64,000 nucleotides of DNA from Endozoicomonas sp. G2_1 (GCF_017744155.1 NZ_JAGHQT010000002.1:372001-436000); one strand, 5' to 3'. Positions 25,982-35,185 are shown, numbered from the stretch's first letter. The notes: generated by a model from the letters alone, not told the origin. Numbers and translations are program-made.

Positions 25982-28048
25982 TTAAAAAGTCACTTTAATT
26001 CCTATCGAAGGAAACACTTCAAAACCATTTTCTCCTGTCACTCTATAGTTATCGACACTATCGTTATCATCTGGCTCGTAGTAATAACCAGAGATATTAG
26101 CGCTATCGGTGGCGTTTAATATGGCAAAAGTGAGCTCTGTGTCTAGGCCCCAGAATTTTCTCTTGTAATTAGCCTGAACGTCTAATCGAGAATAAGTTGG
26201 CAGTGTTCCTGAATTAAGCGCGCCATAAACCGGTAAAAAGTTATCTGGGTGATTGGGGTTAACTCGAATTCCGGTAATTGGGGTATAACGCTGACCACTG
26301 CGCACTGACCAACGCAAACCAAAGTCCCAGCGTTCGTTTAACTGATAATTGACAACCAAATTAGCTAAGAGCGGTGTATCTAAAAAATATTCAGTTGTTT
26401 TGCCAGTAATATCATCGGTTCTATCACTTTTGGACCAACTCACCGAGAGCCAGCCGTACCAACCGTCTTGCTGTTCGCGTTTAAGTACCCACTCGGTTCC
26501 GTAGGCACTGCCTGATAAATCATTAGTAAATAAGGGCTGATTGTTTCCTTGTTGATTCTCAGCTACTCGCGCCAAATCGCTAAGGTCTTTGTAATACACC
26601 TCTACTTTAGTATTCCACAAATCGCTCAGTTGATAGTCAGCGCCAAGCACATAATGAGTCGCTTTGGGCGCTTTTAGTTTAGGATTACCAATTTTAGTAA
26701 AGGTATTGAGAATATTGGGTAAACGGCTATAGGTCCCTGCTTTTGCTGTTAAGGTTAAATTATCAGTAGCTAACCAGGTCAGCTGTGCTCTAGGGTGGAT
26801 AAAACTCTGCTTTGTCGAGTCTTGACGCTCAGCTCTAAAACCCAACTCTAACTGCCAGTCTTGATTAATACGCCATAAGTTTTTTGCAAAAACCGCCGAT
26901 GTGCCCCTTGATAATTTGCCGCGATCTTGAGTGCGTAAACCGCGCTGGCTTTGGCAATCCTCCGTGTGTTCAGTACAAAAGTATGGAATGGTGTCGTATT
27001 GGTAATCGTAATCTATATTTTGCCAATCTGCACCAACAAAAAACCGATGATCCGTCAGCCAATCTTGTCCATATTGGAGGCGCAGATTAACCTCCTGATC
27101 TTCTAAATTTAAAAACTGGCCGGTACCGTATTTCTCTTTGCGCTGCCCTTGACTGTGACCAAGCACCACTTTCAATGCACTATTGTGATCACCAAAATAC
27201 TGCCATGATAGCGATTGGCTATTAAACTTGTTGTTAAAACTGGTTTCACCAATATTGTCAGGATCAATTCGCCCCTCTTCAGAGGCGGCCGATAAATTAA
27301 TCGCACCTAAATCACTGGCACCGGCAACGGTCACTGTAAGTTTTTGATCATCGCCAATCAACCACTGATACTTACCTTGATAGTCATCACTAATTGGGTG
27401 CTTGAGGATTTTCAAACCATCTTCTTCTTCATCCTCCTCTAAAAACAAGTGGATTAAACTGCGGCGATAAGAAAAGTAAAATGCTTGATTTTCAGAAATA
27501 CCTCCTTCGACAAAGAAACCAGTTTTAATCATGCTCGCTTCAAGAGTTGTTTGGATATCTTTATTTTTCGGGTCCCTGAGCTGAACGTCAAAGATGCCAC
27601 CAGTCGCATTGCCGTATTCACTGCCAAAAGCTGCCGCCTTTAAATCAAAATCCCGAATGACATTTTCATTAAAAATACTGTCGCCGAATAAATGAAAAAT
27701 ATAATTGACGGGAATATCGTCAACGTAAAAAGCGTTGTCATCTGGCGATGATCCTCTCACTGCGGGTTGACCGCCATCGTCACCTCCGGCATATACAACC
27801 CCCGGCAAACTGTAAACCGCTGCTAAGGGATCACTAGCGATGCCAGCGACATTGAGCAGCTCTTTCGTGGTTTGACTCACTTCGGTATAGGGTTGGTTTT
27901 TGCGACCGTGCACTTCAATGACTTCGTCAGCAACTGATGGCGTATCGCTACTTGTATTTTCTTGTTGTCCGTTAGCTATGCTAATAGTAGCGATATAAGT
28001 GAAGAGACAAAGGTTAATCTTTCGGCAAATAAAGGTGCTTTTTGGCAT
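25982..28048 (-). CDS. TonB-dependent receptor without signalling domain
   Basis: A 688-residue outer-membrane receptor. A signal peptide (ends near IANG/QQEN) and a TonB-box-like VADEVIEVHGRK segment precede the plug (PLAAVYSLPGVVYAGGDDGGQPAVRGSSPDDNAFYVDDIP... FGSEYGNATGGIFDVQLRDP) and a barrel ending in IGIKVTF. No STN domain, so it is a transporter only. The extracellular loops include a Cys pair in CTEHTEDC. Ligand unknown. It follows the LtaS/OpgB-like gene by 32 bases in the same direction, an unusual partner. Confidence 0.88.
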   Translation of the reverse strand: MPKSTFICRKINLCLFTYIATISIANGQQENTSSDTPSVADEVIEVHGRKNQPYTEVSQTTKELLNVAGIASDPLAAVYSLPGVVYAGGDDGGQPAVRGSSPDDNAFYVDDIPVNYIFHLFGDSIFNENVIRDFDLKAAAFGSEYGNATGGIFDVQLRDPKNKDIQTTLEASMIKTGFFVEGGISENQAFYFSYRRSLIHLFLEEDEEEDGLKILKHPISDDYQGKYQWLIGDDQKLTVTVAGASDLGAINLSAASEEGRIDPDNIGETSFNNKFNSQSLSWQYFGDHNSALKVVLGHSQGQRKEKYGTGQFLNLEDQEVNLRLQYGQDWLTDHRFFVGADWQNIDYDYQYDTIPYFCTEHTEDCQSQRGLRTQDRGKLSRGTSAVFAKNLWRINQDWQLELGFRAERQDSTKQSFIHPRAQLTWLATDNLTLTAKAGTYSRLPNILNTFTKIGNPKLKAPKATHYVLGADYQLSDLWNTKVEVYYKDLSDLARVAENQQGNNQPLFTNDLSGSAYGTEWVLKREQQDGWYGWLSVSWSKSDRTDDITGKTTEYFLDTPLLANLVVNYQLNERWDFGLRWSVRSGQRYTPITGIRVNPNHPDNFLPVYGALNSGTLPTYSRLDVQANYKRKFWGLDTELTFAILNATDSANISGYYYEPDDNDSVDNYRVTGENGFEVFPSIGIKVTF

Positions 28049-28080
28049 TTTTGATGATGTCCTGTCGAAAATGAAAATTA

Positions 28081-30090
28081 TTAAAACCAGCGATTGTGGT
28101 AGGCGTAGCTGCCAAACAAAGCGATTGCTTTCGCCTTACTGGCCTGATCGTGATCTAGCTTCATCCGACTAAACTGCTGATAACCATATTGAAAGGTCAT
28201 CGACTCTCGCTTCGGTTGAAGAATAGTGACTTGTTGGCTGTTGCCTAAAGGGCTCATGTAGGCAAAATTTTTGTCGTACTGCATAACCGCCCGTTGCTTA
28301 TCAACAGGGACTTGTTGGGTTAAATCATGGCCAATCATTGGCGTATAGCCACTAGTACCGAGTAATGACAACAACGTAGGCGCAATATCAATTTGGCTGA
28401 CTAAACGATCGTCAACTCTTGGTTCAATGCCCTGTCCAAAAATAACGCCGGGAATTTTAAAGTGCTCAATAGGAACTAAGCTAGCACCTGCGACTCGCGA
28501 GTCGTGATCGGCGATAACAATAAAAACAGTATTTTGCCAATATTCAGAATTCTTGGCCTGTTCAATAAATTGTCCCAGTGCAAAGTCAGCATATTTAGCC
28601 GCGTTGTTACGCGTGTGTTTTTCTTGGTCATACAAGCTAATGGTATTGTCGGGAAACTCATAAGGTGAATGGTTTGAGCTGGTGAACACCAAGCTAAAAA
28701 ACGGCTGTTTTTGTTGAGCCAATTGGCTGAACTCGAGGTGAGCTTGGTCGAATAAATCTTGATCAGATGCGCCCCATGAACCAACGAAATCAGCTTTGGC
28801 AAACTCAGGTAAGTCAACGATATCGTTAAAGCCGTTACCTAAGAAAAAGCTTTTCATATTGTCAAAATGACTTTCGCCACCATAGATAAACTGGTTGTGA
28901 TAACCATGCTTTTTCAAAAAGCTGGCGAGAGTAAAAAAATTGTGTTGAGACTTATCCAGCTTAACCACTGATCTTGCTGGTGTTGGCGTAAAACCAGCGA
29001 TTACGGCTTCAATGCCACGCACAGAGCGGGTACCTGTGGCATATAAGTTGGTAAAGTTCCAACCTTCTCGCATTAATTTATCTAAGTTTGGCGTTAATGG
29101 CAGTCCCCCCAAGCCACCAACATAACGAGAACCTAGGCTTTCTTGTAAGATAATCACCAAGTTTCTCGGCTTGCCTTGATAACTGGCTGACAAATAGTGG
29201 TTAGTGGGAAAGTCATCATGACTAAATTCAGACAGTGGCGTGATAGTGGTCTGTTTAACGGTGTTTATTACCTGTTCAATCGGCATCGCGCCGTAATAGT
29301 GCTCACTCGATTTTTCATGTGCCATTTGTTTAATGGCAAAGCTCACTGAGTAACTCGAATTCAGCACTAAATCATTGAGTAAATGATCGGTAGAAAAAGA
29401 CACCATTGCCGGGTTCATAGGGCGGTGTCCAAAAGACGATCGAGCACCAATACACATAGCAACCATCAATGCCGCAACCACCAACAGTTTGAGGCATATA
29501 TTTAACCTATTGGTTTGTCCCCAATGACGTTTAAATAACTTAATACCAACGCCTGCAGTAGCTATAAGTGCCAAGGTACTCAGTGCTATTTCAAGCTTAT
29601 AGCCCGTCCATAGCATAGAAAAAACTTGCTTGGGGTAAATCAGGTATTCAATAAACAATCGATTGGGACGCAAATCGTATTCATTGATAAAAGTCGGGGT
29701 TAGTACCTCCAGATAGACTAGAGTGGCTAGCATGGTGACCAACCATACTTTACAGAACCAGTAGGTGAATTTTGTGCCTTTACCTATTAGCCAACTGATG
29801 CTGCTGATCAGAACAGGTATTGCCAACAAATAAGCTAAGCTTGAAATATCAACGCGAATACCTTGTGTAATCATGTACAACCAAACATCACTATCAATGC
29901 GTTCACTTTGCCAAGCCATCAAAGCAAGACGAGAACTAGAGAGCACAACTAAACCAGCAAAGAAAAACACCAACAACGGCCAAATTGGCCCTAAGGATTG
30001 TCCACAAGACAACAACCAAGATCTTGTTATCTGGCTGATTTTGAGCGTCTTTTGTTTAGAGTAAATAGGCGTTATTACTAAGCTGTCCAT
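28081..30090 (-). CDS. LtaS/OpgB-like membrane sulfatase-fold phosphotransferase
   Basis: A protein of about 669 residues with five predicted N-terminal membrane helices (to about residue 200) and a periplasmic alkaline-phosphatase/sulfatase-fold domain. The catalytic Thr is likely that in YATGTRSVRGIEAVI; metal-binding segments include VIILQESLGSRYVGG, IADHDSRVAGA and EHFKIPGVIFG. Such enzymes transfer glycerol-phosphate or phosphoethanolamine from phospholipids to envelope glycans or lipids. The ATG at 30090 is preferred because GGGGAG lies 7 bases upstream; it overlaps the dgkA end by 13 bases. Coupling to dgkA suggests it releases diacylglycerol, as OpgB does; the acceptor is unknown. Confidence 0.85.
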   Translation of the reverse strand: MDSLVITPIYSKQKTLKISQITRSWLLSCGQSLGPIWPLLVFFFAGLVVLSSSRLALMAWQSERIDSDVWLYMITQGIRVDISSLAYLLAIPVLISSISWLIGKGTKFTYWFCKVWLVTMLATLVYLEVLTPTFINEYDLRPNRLFIEYLIYPKQVFSMLWTGYKLEIALSTLALIATAGVGIKLFKRHWGQTNRLNICLKLLVVAALMVAMCIGARSSFGHRPMNPAMVSFSTDHLLNDLVLNSSYSVSFAIKQMAHEKSSEHYYGAMPIEQVINTVKQTTITPLSEFSHDDFPTNHYLSASYQGKPRNLVIILQESLGSRYVGGLGGLPLTPNLDKLMREGWNFTNLYATGTRSVRGIEAVIAGFTPTPARSVVKLDKSQHNFFTLASFLKKHGYHNQFIYGGESHFDNMKSFFLGNGFNDIVDLPEFAKADFVGSWGASDQDLFDQAHLEFSQLAQQKQPFFSLVFTSSNHSPYEFPDNTISLYDQEKHTRNNAAKYADFALGQFIEQAKNSEYWQNTVFIVIADHDSRVAGASLVPIEHFKIPGVIFGQGIEPRVDDRLVSQIDIAPTLLSLLGTSGYTPMIGHDLTQQVPVDKQRAVMQYDKNFAYMSPLGNSQQVTILQPKRESMTFQYGYQQFSRMKLDHDQASKAKAIALFGSYAYHNRWF

Positions 30091-30452
30091 AGCACTGCTC
30101 CCCAAACAATCACCGCCATAACTAGGCTGAGAAATACGGCTGCTGAGCCCAAATCTTTAGCTAAACCTGACAACGGGTGACGCTCTAAACCAACGCGATC
30201 AACAACCACTTCAATCGCGGTATTAACAATCTCTGCAAACAAAACAAACAGCAAAGTGCTGATCAGCAATACCTGCTCTAACACGCCAAGCCCTATACTG
30301 AAACTCAGCACAACTAGCCCAATACAAAACACTAATTCTTGCTTGAAGGCTGCTTCGTTTTTACTCAGCCAAACAAAGCCTTTACCGGTATTCACAAACG
30401 CAAAAAAGATTCGCTTGATGCCTTTGGGTTTATCTCGATAGTCTTTTTTCAT
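30078..30452 (-). CDS. dgkA: Diacylglycerol kinase
   Basis: A small integral membrane kinase (about 124 residues, three helices) that phosphorylates diacylglycerol to phosphatidic acid. It has the NEAAFKQE segment, the active-site block EIVNTAIEVVVDRVG (Glu and Asn conserved) and LAKDLGSAAVFLSL, as in E. coli DgkA. The start is the ATG at 30452 (AGGTG upstream) or the adjacent GTG at 30455. First gene in the operon with the LtaS/OpgB-like transferase, whose lipid by-product it would recycle. Confidence 0.94.
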   Translation of the reverse strand: MKKDYRDKPKGIKRIFFAFVNTGKGFVWLSKNEAAFKQELVFCIGLVVLSFSIGLGVLEQVLLISTLLFVLFAEIVNTAIEVVVDRVGLERHPLSGLAKDLGSAAVFLSLVMAVIVWGAVLWTA

Positions 30453-30455
30453 CAC

Positions 30456-30774
30456 AACACCTAAAATGTACTAAGTGACGAAATACTAACGAGCTACAAA
30501 ACTGGCATTGTTAGAAAAGGTGTGTTGATAAGTAGGCGAAATTTATGTGATTTGTAGCACTTTTCAATAAAAGGCTACATTTGAAAACAAGCACATACAT
30601 AAAACTAAATAGATAAAAAACGCGATAGATTACCAATAGGTTCGAGCTTCCACTAAACAAACAGCGGCTTAAACAATTTTCCAAGCCACTAAGCAAGCAA
30701 CACTTGCTTAGAGCTGATAAAAAAACGCAGATAACTTGTTACCTGCGCCTTCTTAATCTAGCAAACCGTATTTG
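30456..30774. other. Intergenic region with two hairpins
   Basis: No credible gene is present in this 319-base gap. It holds a perfect 9-bp hairpin at 30689-30711 (CTAAGCAAG and complement, 5-base loop) and the terminator at 30718-30747. The rest is AT-rich and should contain the dgkA promoter. Confidence 0.5.
30718..30747 (-). terminator. Terminator after ClpP-like lipoprotein gene
   Basis: On the minus strand a 10-bp stem with one mismatch (CGCAGGTAAC with GTTATCTGCG) is followed by seven T residues. Confidence 0.85.
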
Positions 30775-32301
30775 TTACCGCGCCATCTTCCAACGGGTAA
30801 TTTCAGCTGGCGTCATAATATGAATGCTCTCGGCGGGTGCCGCGTTCAAGGTAAAGAAATAAAACTCTGTTGGTTCTGCTAACTTAATATGCTGATAAAA
30901 CTCAATGTATGGTTTGTGTTCAGCATGGTCGCGAGGTAATTGCGCAGCAATGGTACCGTCGTCAGTGCCCCATGAGTGAACACCAAGACGAGCGCCGCTG
31001 GCGATGGTTCGACGCTTGCCAGCAAGAAAAAAGTCGACACCACCGGAGGCAATATCGCTATTGGCCAATAACTCAGTATTTAAGCCTTTATCGTAAACGA
31101 GTCTAGCTGCTCGTAAATTGCTGTCATCGTCAACTGAACCTGGAACATTTCTTAGCACAATCGTTTTTACGGCCGGATACTTATCGGTTAATTCAGTGAC
31201 TTTTGCGACAATGCGCGATCCTATTGAGCCATACATTTCCGCTTTGTTCTGATTGATAATAAAACATGCACTACCATTGTCACTGTCTTGTGCCTGACGA
31301 CATGCCGTTTCTGAACTGGCGCCAATAACGCCAGTTATTGGGGTTGGCGTAGGTGCAGGTGTTTGCCCTGTCACACTGTTTTGAATGGTAAACTGAGTGG
31401 AGTTGTAAACACCGTCAGGTAGTGTTGTCGGTAACAAATACGCTTGATTGGTTAAAATAGCATAAACCCTTGGATCACCTAATCGGACTTTTTCACGGGT
31501 GTTTAAACGCCATTCATTTTGAATTTCTGCTAAGCGACCATTAAATTCTTGACCGCCCAATATTGAGGTTAATGCCCAATACGTGTATTCAGTCACCATA
31601 CAACTGTAGTCACAGGTTTTGTCGTCGTAAGTATACCAGGCGCCTTCGGGATATTGCGCTGGCACCTGTTGAAAGCGACCACCGCGGGCAATATCCATAG
31701 CATCAGCGATAGTTGAATCGACTTTTTCAGCGAAAATTTCAGGGTAAACAGTGGAATAGCCGACATGAGTAATTAAGTGCAAAACTTCTTCTAAACTGCC
31801 ATCAAATTGGCCATTAGCCGCACCATTGGGGTGTGTTTCACTGGCCTGTAAATCTTGAAAGCGATCGGGGTCTTGTACATTGTTAAGTGCGCTGGTCAGT
31901 GAGTTGAGTTCGGTTTCGTCGCGCGCCATAATCAAGGTTGCTTTGCGCTTAGCCAACTGTTCAACGACTTGCTGATTCTCGGCAACACCATCGTCGTTAT
32001 TATCTAAATACTCTGCCATAATCTTTGCCGCGTGCAGTAACTTTGCATCCGGTACTTGTGTTGTCGCTCTCAGTTTAACGCCAAAAACAGAGGTAAATTT
32101 GGGAAATGCTTTTTCAACCGCAGATACTGGGGCTGGTGTCGGCGTTGGCGTTGGAGTTGGCGTAGGGCTTGGCGCTGGTGCTGGGCTTGGCGCTGGACTT
32201 GGTGTTGGCGTCGGAGTACTGCTACTGCCGCCACAAGCGGCTAAAGTTAAACTAATAGCAGCGGCAATCAAGGTTGTTGATAATTGATTTGGGCTTAACA
32301 T
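30775..32301 (-). CDS. Lipoprotein with ClpP-like C-terminal domain
   Basis: A 508-residue predicted lipoprotein. Signal peptide with lipobox LAAC, a Pro/Thr/Ala linker (about residues 28-60), then an unassigned domain (about 65-310) that contains an EF-hand-like acidic loop (LDNNDDGVAEN) and a HLITHVGY segment. The C-terminal domain (about 335-508) has TIVLRNVPGSVDDDSNLRAA, SDIASGGVDFFLAGKRRTIASGARLGVHSWG and the FYFFTLNAAPAESIHIMTPAEI block. This resembles the ClpP/crotonase fold, with Ser in SDIASGG and His in LGVHSW as candidate active-site residues. A periplasmic or surface serine hydrolase is a reasonable guess, not shown. A terminator follows. Confidence 0.65.
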   Translation of the reverse strand: MLSPNQLSTTLIAAAISLTLAACGGSSSTPTPTPSPAPSPAPAPSPTPTPTPTPTPAPVSAVEKAFPKFTSVFGVKLRATTQVPDAKLLHAAKIMAEYLDNNDDGVAENQQVVEQLAKRKATLIMARDETELNSLTSALNNVQDPDRFQDLQASETHPNGAANGQFDGSLEEVLHLITHVGYSTVYPEIFAEKVDSTIADAMDIARGGRFQQVPAQYPEGAWYTYDDKTCDYSCMVTEYTYWALTSILGGQEFNGRLAEIQNEWRLNTREKVRLGDPRVYAILTNQAYLLPTTLPDGVYNSTQFTIQNSVTGQTPAPTPTPITGVIGASSETACRQAQDSDNGSACFIINQNKAEMYGSIGSRIVAKVTELTDKYPAVKTIVLRNVPGSVDDDSNLRAARLVYDKGLNTELLANSDIASGGVDFFLAGKRRTIASGARLGVHSWGTDDGTIAAQLPRDHAEHKPYIEFYQHIKLAEPTEFYFFTLNAAPAESIHIMTPAEITRWKMAR

Positions 32302-32409
32302 CTTTACTCATTCCTAATGAAACTAATTGTGAACGAGTATAAGTACCTTGATTAAAAAGTATTTTAGTGAAGTGTTAGGCTTTTGTTATCCAATTTGTAA
32401 TCCCTAGTG

Positions 32410-33177
32410 TTAGTTTGTTTCAAGCGCTCGATAACAATTAAACAAGGCCTCGGTCAGCTTGTGTTTAGGTGCGAGGTAGATCAATGGTGTTTTACTTTGA
32501 TGTGACTCGCGCATTTTTACCGATTGAGGAATATACTCTGCAATAACTGGATAGCCCTCTGCGATGAGTTCATCAATGATTTTACCCGGTAACTTGGCGT
32601 TACTCATATATTGATTGGCTACAATGCCCTCAATAGTCAAGTTTTCGTTGTGGTCTTCTTGAATTTCGAATATTTGCTGTTGCAAGCTGTAAAGTCCTTG
32701 CCGAGCAAAATCATCGCAATCAATCGGAATCAAGCAACTATCAGCGCCAATCAATGCCGACAAACTGTAAAAATTTAGTGCTGGCGGTGTATCGATATAA
32801 ATACGATCAAAGTGTTCGCGCAAGCTTTCAAGGGCATCGCGCAACTTATAAATTTTGTGACGACTGTCGAGTTCGCTTTCAAGCTCTTTGATCCGTTCAG
32901 AGCCTCGAATGATATAGAGGTTGTCAAATTGCGTTGGCTGGCAATAATCAATAGCTGGCCGCTTGCGCAAATGAAAAGTAATTTGCTGTTCAAATAGCGC
33001 GGCAATTGAGTCTTCTTCGCTAATAGCTAATGCCGATAAATACGCACTCGTATTACATTGCGTATCCAGGTCTAAGATTAGGGTTTTCAAGCCTTGAGCA
33101 GCAGAAATTGCCGCCAAATTGACCACCAAACTCGATTTTCCGACGCCACCTTTTTTGTTAAACAACACTCGAATCAT
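32410..33177 (-). CDS. Solitary ParA/MinD-family ATPase
   Basis: A ParA-type deviant Walker ATPase of about 255 residues. Walker A is NKKGGVGKSS with the signature Lys; DLDTQCNTSAYL (A-prime), YIDTPPALNFYSL (Walker B) and the later CLIPIDCDDFARQGL fit the family. No ParB or parS-like cluster is next to it, so it may position a cellular machine or be a chromosomal orphan rather than a plasmid partition protein. The ATG at 33177 begins the conserved domain; an in-frame ATG at 33219 adds 14 residues, and neither has a clear ribosome binding site. Confidence 0.82.
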   Translation of the reverse strand: MIRVLFNKKGGVGKSSLVVNLAAISAAQGLKTLILDLDTQCNTSAYLSALAISEEDSIAALFEQQITFHLRKRPAIDYCQPTQFDNLYIIRGSERIKELESELDSRHKIYKLRDALESLREHFDRIYIDTPPALNFYSLSALIGADSCLIPIDCDDFARQGLYSLQQQIFEIQEDHNENLTIEGIVANQYMSNAKLPGKIIDELIAEGYPVIAEYIPQSVKMRESHQSKTPLIYLAPKHKLTEALFNCYRALETN

Positions 33178-33452
33178 AATTTTTACACCAGCTTGTCGCA
33201 ACTTAGCTTGACTAATCATTGTATTAGAAGCGTTATCTTACTGAAGAATACAAACGCCCACCTATAAACGTAAGTAATAGCGAAAATAGATTTGCAAAAT
33301 AAACATAAGACTACATTCCGCCAACATTTAGCCAATAGAAACACCTTAGCAAGCCCCATATGATAGCCAGAGAAAAAAGATTAGGTGTAAAAGTTTAACC
33401 AAACACCTTTAAAACAAACAAATAGCAAATTTCACTCATGCAGGGTTTAAAT

Positions 33453-34391
33453 ATGAGCCAAGTTCAACAAAAACACATTTCACGCAGAAAAGCACTGGCC
33501 TCTTTGGGCGCATTAGCCGGCGGTTCAGTATTCGCCTTATCTGGTTGTGGTGGCGGCAGTTCCTCACCAGCGCCAACCCCGGCTCCAAGCCCTGCACCAG
33601 CGCCTACGCCTAGCCCAGCCCCGGCACCTACGCCAAGCCCAACACCAGCACCTGCTCCGACACCAACACCAACACCAACACCAACACCAACACCTAGCAG
33701 CACATGGGCTGCTGGCGGTACTAATGCAATTACCGTGAATGTCCCGCCGAGAAATCCATTTGCCAATGATCCCGCCAGCATGTGTCAAATTACCGCGCCT
33801 TTTACTCTAGGGCCGTGTTACTTCAATCCAGACAGTGTGCGACAAGACATCTCTGATGGCGAAACTGGGGTACCTGTTATTCTCGGATTGCGAATTGTTG
33901 ATCGAAATTGTCGGCCAATTTCAGCGTGGGAAGTAGAAATTTGGCATACTAACCGCGAGGGCTTGTACTCAGGTCGTAATACTGGTAGCTCAGATGCCCG
34001 ACAGTTTGACCCTGCTTTTTGCACGAGCTCTAACAGTCGAGCACTGGCATCACGCTGGTTTAGAGGCTCACAAATTACCGACAGTGACGGTATTGTCTAT
34101 TTTAAAACATGTTTCCCCGGATGGTATCCCGGTCGCACCACTCATATTCACTTGCAATTGAGAAACAACAATGTCCAGAGTTTAGTGTCACAGCTTGCTT
34201 TTAACGACAACCTCAACCGCGAAATTTACACTGCTCATTCCGAATACATGAGTCGTGGCGCAAAAGACACACCAAACATTAACGATGGTGTGTTCGACGC
34301 CAGTAATATTGCCAGACACATCTTTAGTCACGAGCGCAATAGCGATAACTCAATGTTAGTTTGGAAAACGATTCAAGTGACATCAGTTTAG
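33453..34391 (+). CDS. Exported lipoprotein, intradiol ring-cleavage dioxygenase-like
   Basis: About 312 residues. The N-terminus has a Tat-type SRRKALASL motif followed by a hydrophobic stretch and a lipobox (LSGC, then GGGSSS). A Pro/Thr/Ala linker of about 60 residues leads to an intradiol dioxygenase-like domain (from about residue 110). The iron ligands expected for this fold are visible: Tyr in [11 protein letters not shown] and the Tyr-His-His set in [13 protein letters not shown]. Known relatives open catechol-type rings in the cytoplasm; an exported lipid-anchored form is unusual. I chose the ATG at 33453 because CAGGG lies about 7 bases upstream; a frame from 33438 adds 5 residues. 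Substrate unknown. Confidence 0.8.
   Translation: MSQVQQKHISRRKALASLGALAGGSVFALSGCGGGSSSPAPTPAPSPAPAPTPSPAPAPTPSPTPAPAPTPTPTPTPTPTPSSTWAAGGTNAITVNVPPRNPFANDPASMCQITAPFTLGPCYFNPDSVRQDISDGETGVPVILGLRIVDRNCRPISAWEVEIWHTNREGLYSGRNTGSSDARQFDPAFCTSSNSRALASRWFRGSQITDSDGIVYFKTCFPGWYPGRTTHIHLQLRNNNVQSLVSQLAFNDNLNREIYTAHSEYMSRGAKDTPNINDGVFDASNIARHIFSHERNSDNSMLVWKTIQVTSV
33660..33694 (+). repeat. Hexanucleotide tandem repeat ACACCA in linker
   Basis: Nearly six copies of ACACCA encode alternating Pro and Thr in the lipoprotein linker. The six-base unit keeps the reading frame, so copy changes would alter linker length rather than switch the gene off. Confidence 0.9.
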
Positions 34392-34411
34392 CTGATGTAA
34401 AGGTTAGCACG

Positions 34412-34443
34412 AAAATAGCCAAAGCATCGGCTTTGGCTATTTG
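34412..34443. terminator. Hairpin between dioxygenase-like gene and regulator gene
   Basis: A 13-bp stem (AAATAGCCAAAGC and complement) with a 4-base loop lies between convergent genes. T-rich flanks on either strand are short. Confidence 0.75.
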
Positions 34444-34467
34444 GAGTTTAATTAGCTTTATTCTCGG

Positions 34468-35172
34468 TTAACCGACAAAAACATACCCTTTTGAGCGAAT
34501 CGTTTTAATCAAACTGTTATCACCTAATTTTTGTCTAATATTAGAAATATAAATATCAATTTGTCGGCTTTGGCCGTCGTAATCAATACCGCGTAAACGT
34601 TGAAAAACATCATCGCGACTGACTATCTGACCTTTGCGCTCGATCAGTAAAACTAACAGTTCGTATTCTGGGTTGCTAAACGCTTGCAAGGTTCCTTGTT
34701 TGCGGACTTCTCGTCGAACTGTATTCACTTCAAAGTCTGAAAAACTATAAGTAGTACTTTGGTCATCACTCTCAACCGCTAACGTTTTTTCCACAGAGGT
34801 GTCAGCCTGATCTCGACGCAAAACAGCTCGGCATTTCGCCAATAGCAAACGAGGTTCAATAGGCTTAGTAATGTAATCATCAGCGCCAATTTCCAGACCT
34901 AATACTTGATCAATCAGCTCTGTTCGAGCGGTCAACATCACGACTTTGCCATGATATTGAGACGTGATTTGACGACAGATATCTAAGCCATCACCATCGG
35001 GTAGCATCACATCTAGTAGCACCAAACTCGGTTGCTGTGCGATGATCTCTTGTACTGCATTTGCTGCGGAGTGTAACAATTGGCATTCAAATTCAAAAGA
35101 CTGAAGAAAATCTGCCGTTAAATTAGCTAAATCGACATCGTCTTCAACAATAATTACCTTGTGTTTTTTCAT
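34468..35172 (-). CDS. OmpR-family response regulator
   Basis: A 234-residue two-component regulator. The receiver domain has the acidic pocket (VEDD), phospho-acceptor Asp54 (LVLLDVMLP), the conserved Thr in VMLTAR and Lys in DYITKPIEP. The C-terminal winged helix (about 140-234) has the FEVNTVRREVRKQG start and the RQIDIYISNIRQKLGDN recognition segment ending in RSKGYVFVG. I chose the ATG at 35172 because GAGGA lies 5 bases upstream. It is the last gene of the operon that begins with the histidine kinase at 38777, and it follows the Slam-like gene by 13 bases. Confidence 0.94.
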   Translation of the reverse strand: MKKHKVIIVEDDVDLANLTADFLQSFEFECQLLHSAANAVQEIIAQQPSLVLLDVMLPDGDGLDICRQITSQYHGKVVMLTARTELIDQVLGLEIGADDYITKPIEPRLLLAKCRAVLRRDQADTSVEKTLAVESDDQSTTYSFSDFEVNTVRREVRKQGTLQAFSNPEYELLVLLIERKGQIVSRDDVFQRLRGIDYDGQSRQIDIYISNIRQKLGDNSLIKTIRSKGYVFVG

Positions 35173-35185
35173 TACATCCTCATCA

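Noticed and set aside
30511-30696. Minus-strand frame of 61 codons in the gap before dgkA
   Set aside because: Overlaps a hairpin, Leu/Phe/Ser-rich product with no motif and no ribosome binding site seen.
32410-33219. Integrated plasmid remnant around the parA gene
   Set aside because: No parB, replication, conjugation or integrase gene is seen nearby, and base composition looks like the surroundings.
33464-33788. Gly/Val- and Trp/Cys-rich frames opposite the lipoprotein linker
   Set aside because: Shadows of the Pro-Thr repeat read on the other strand; the same artefact appears at 32056-32287.
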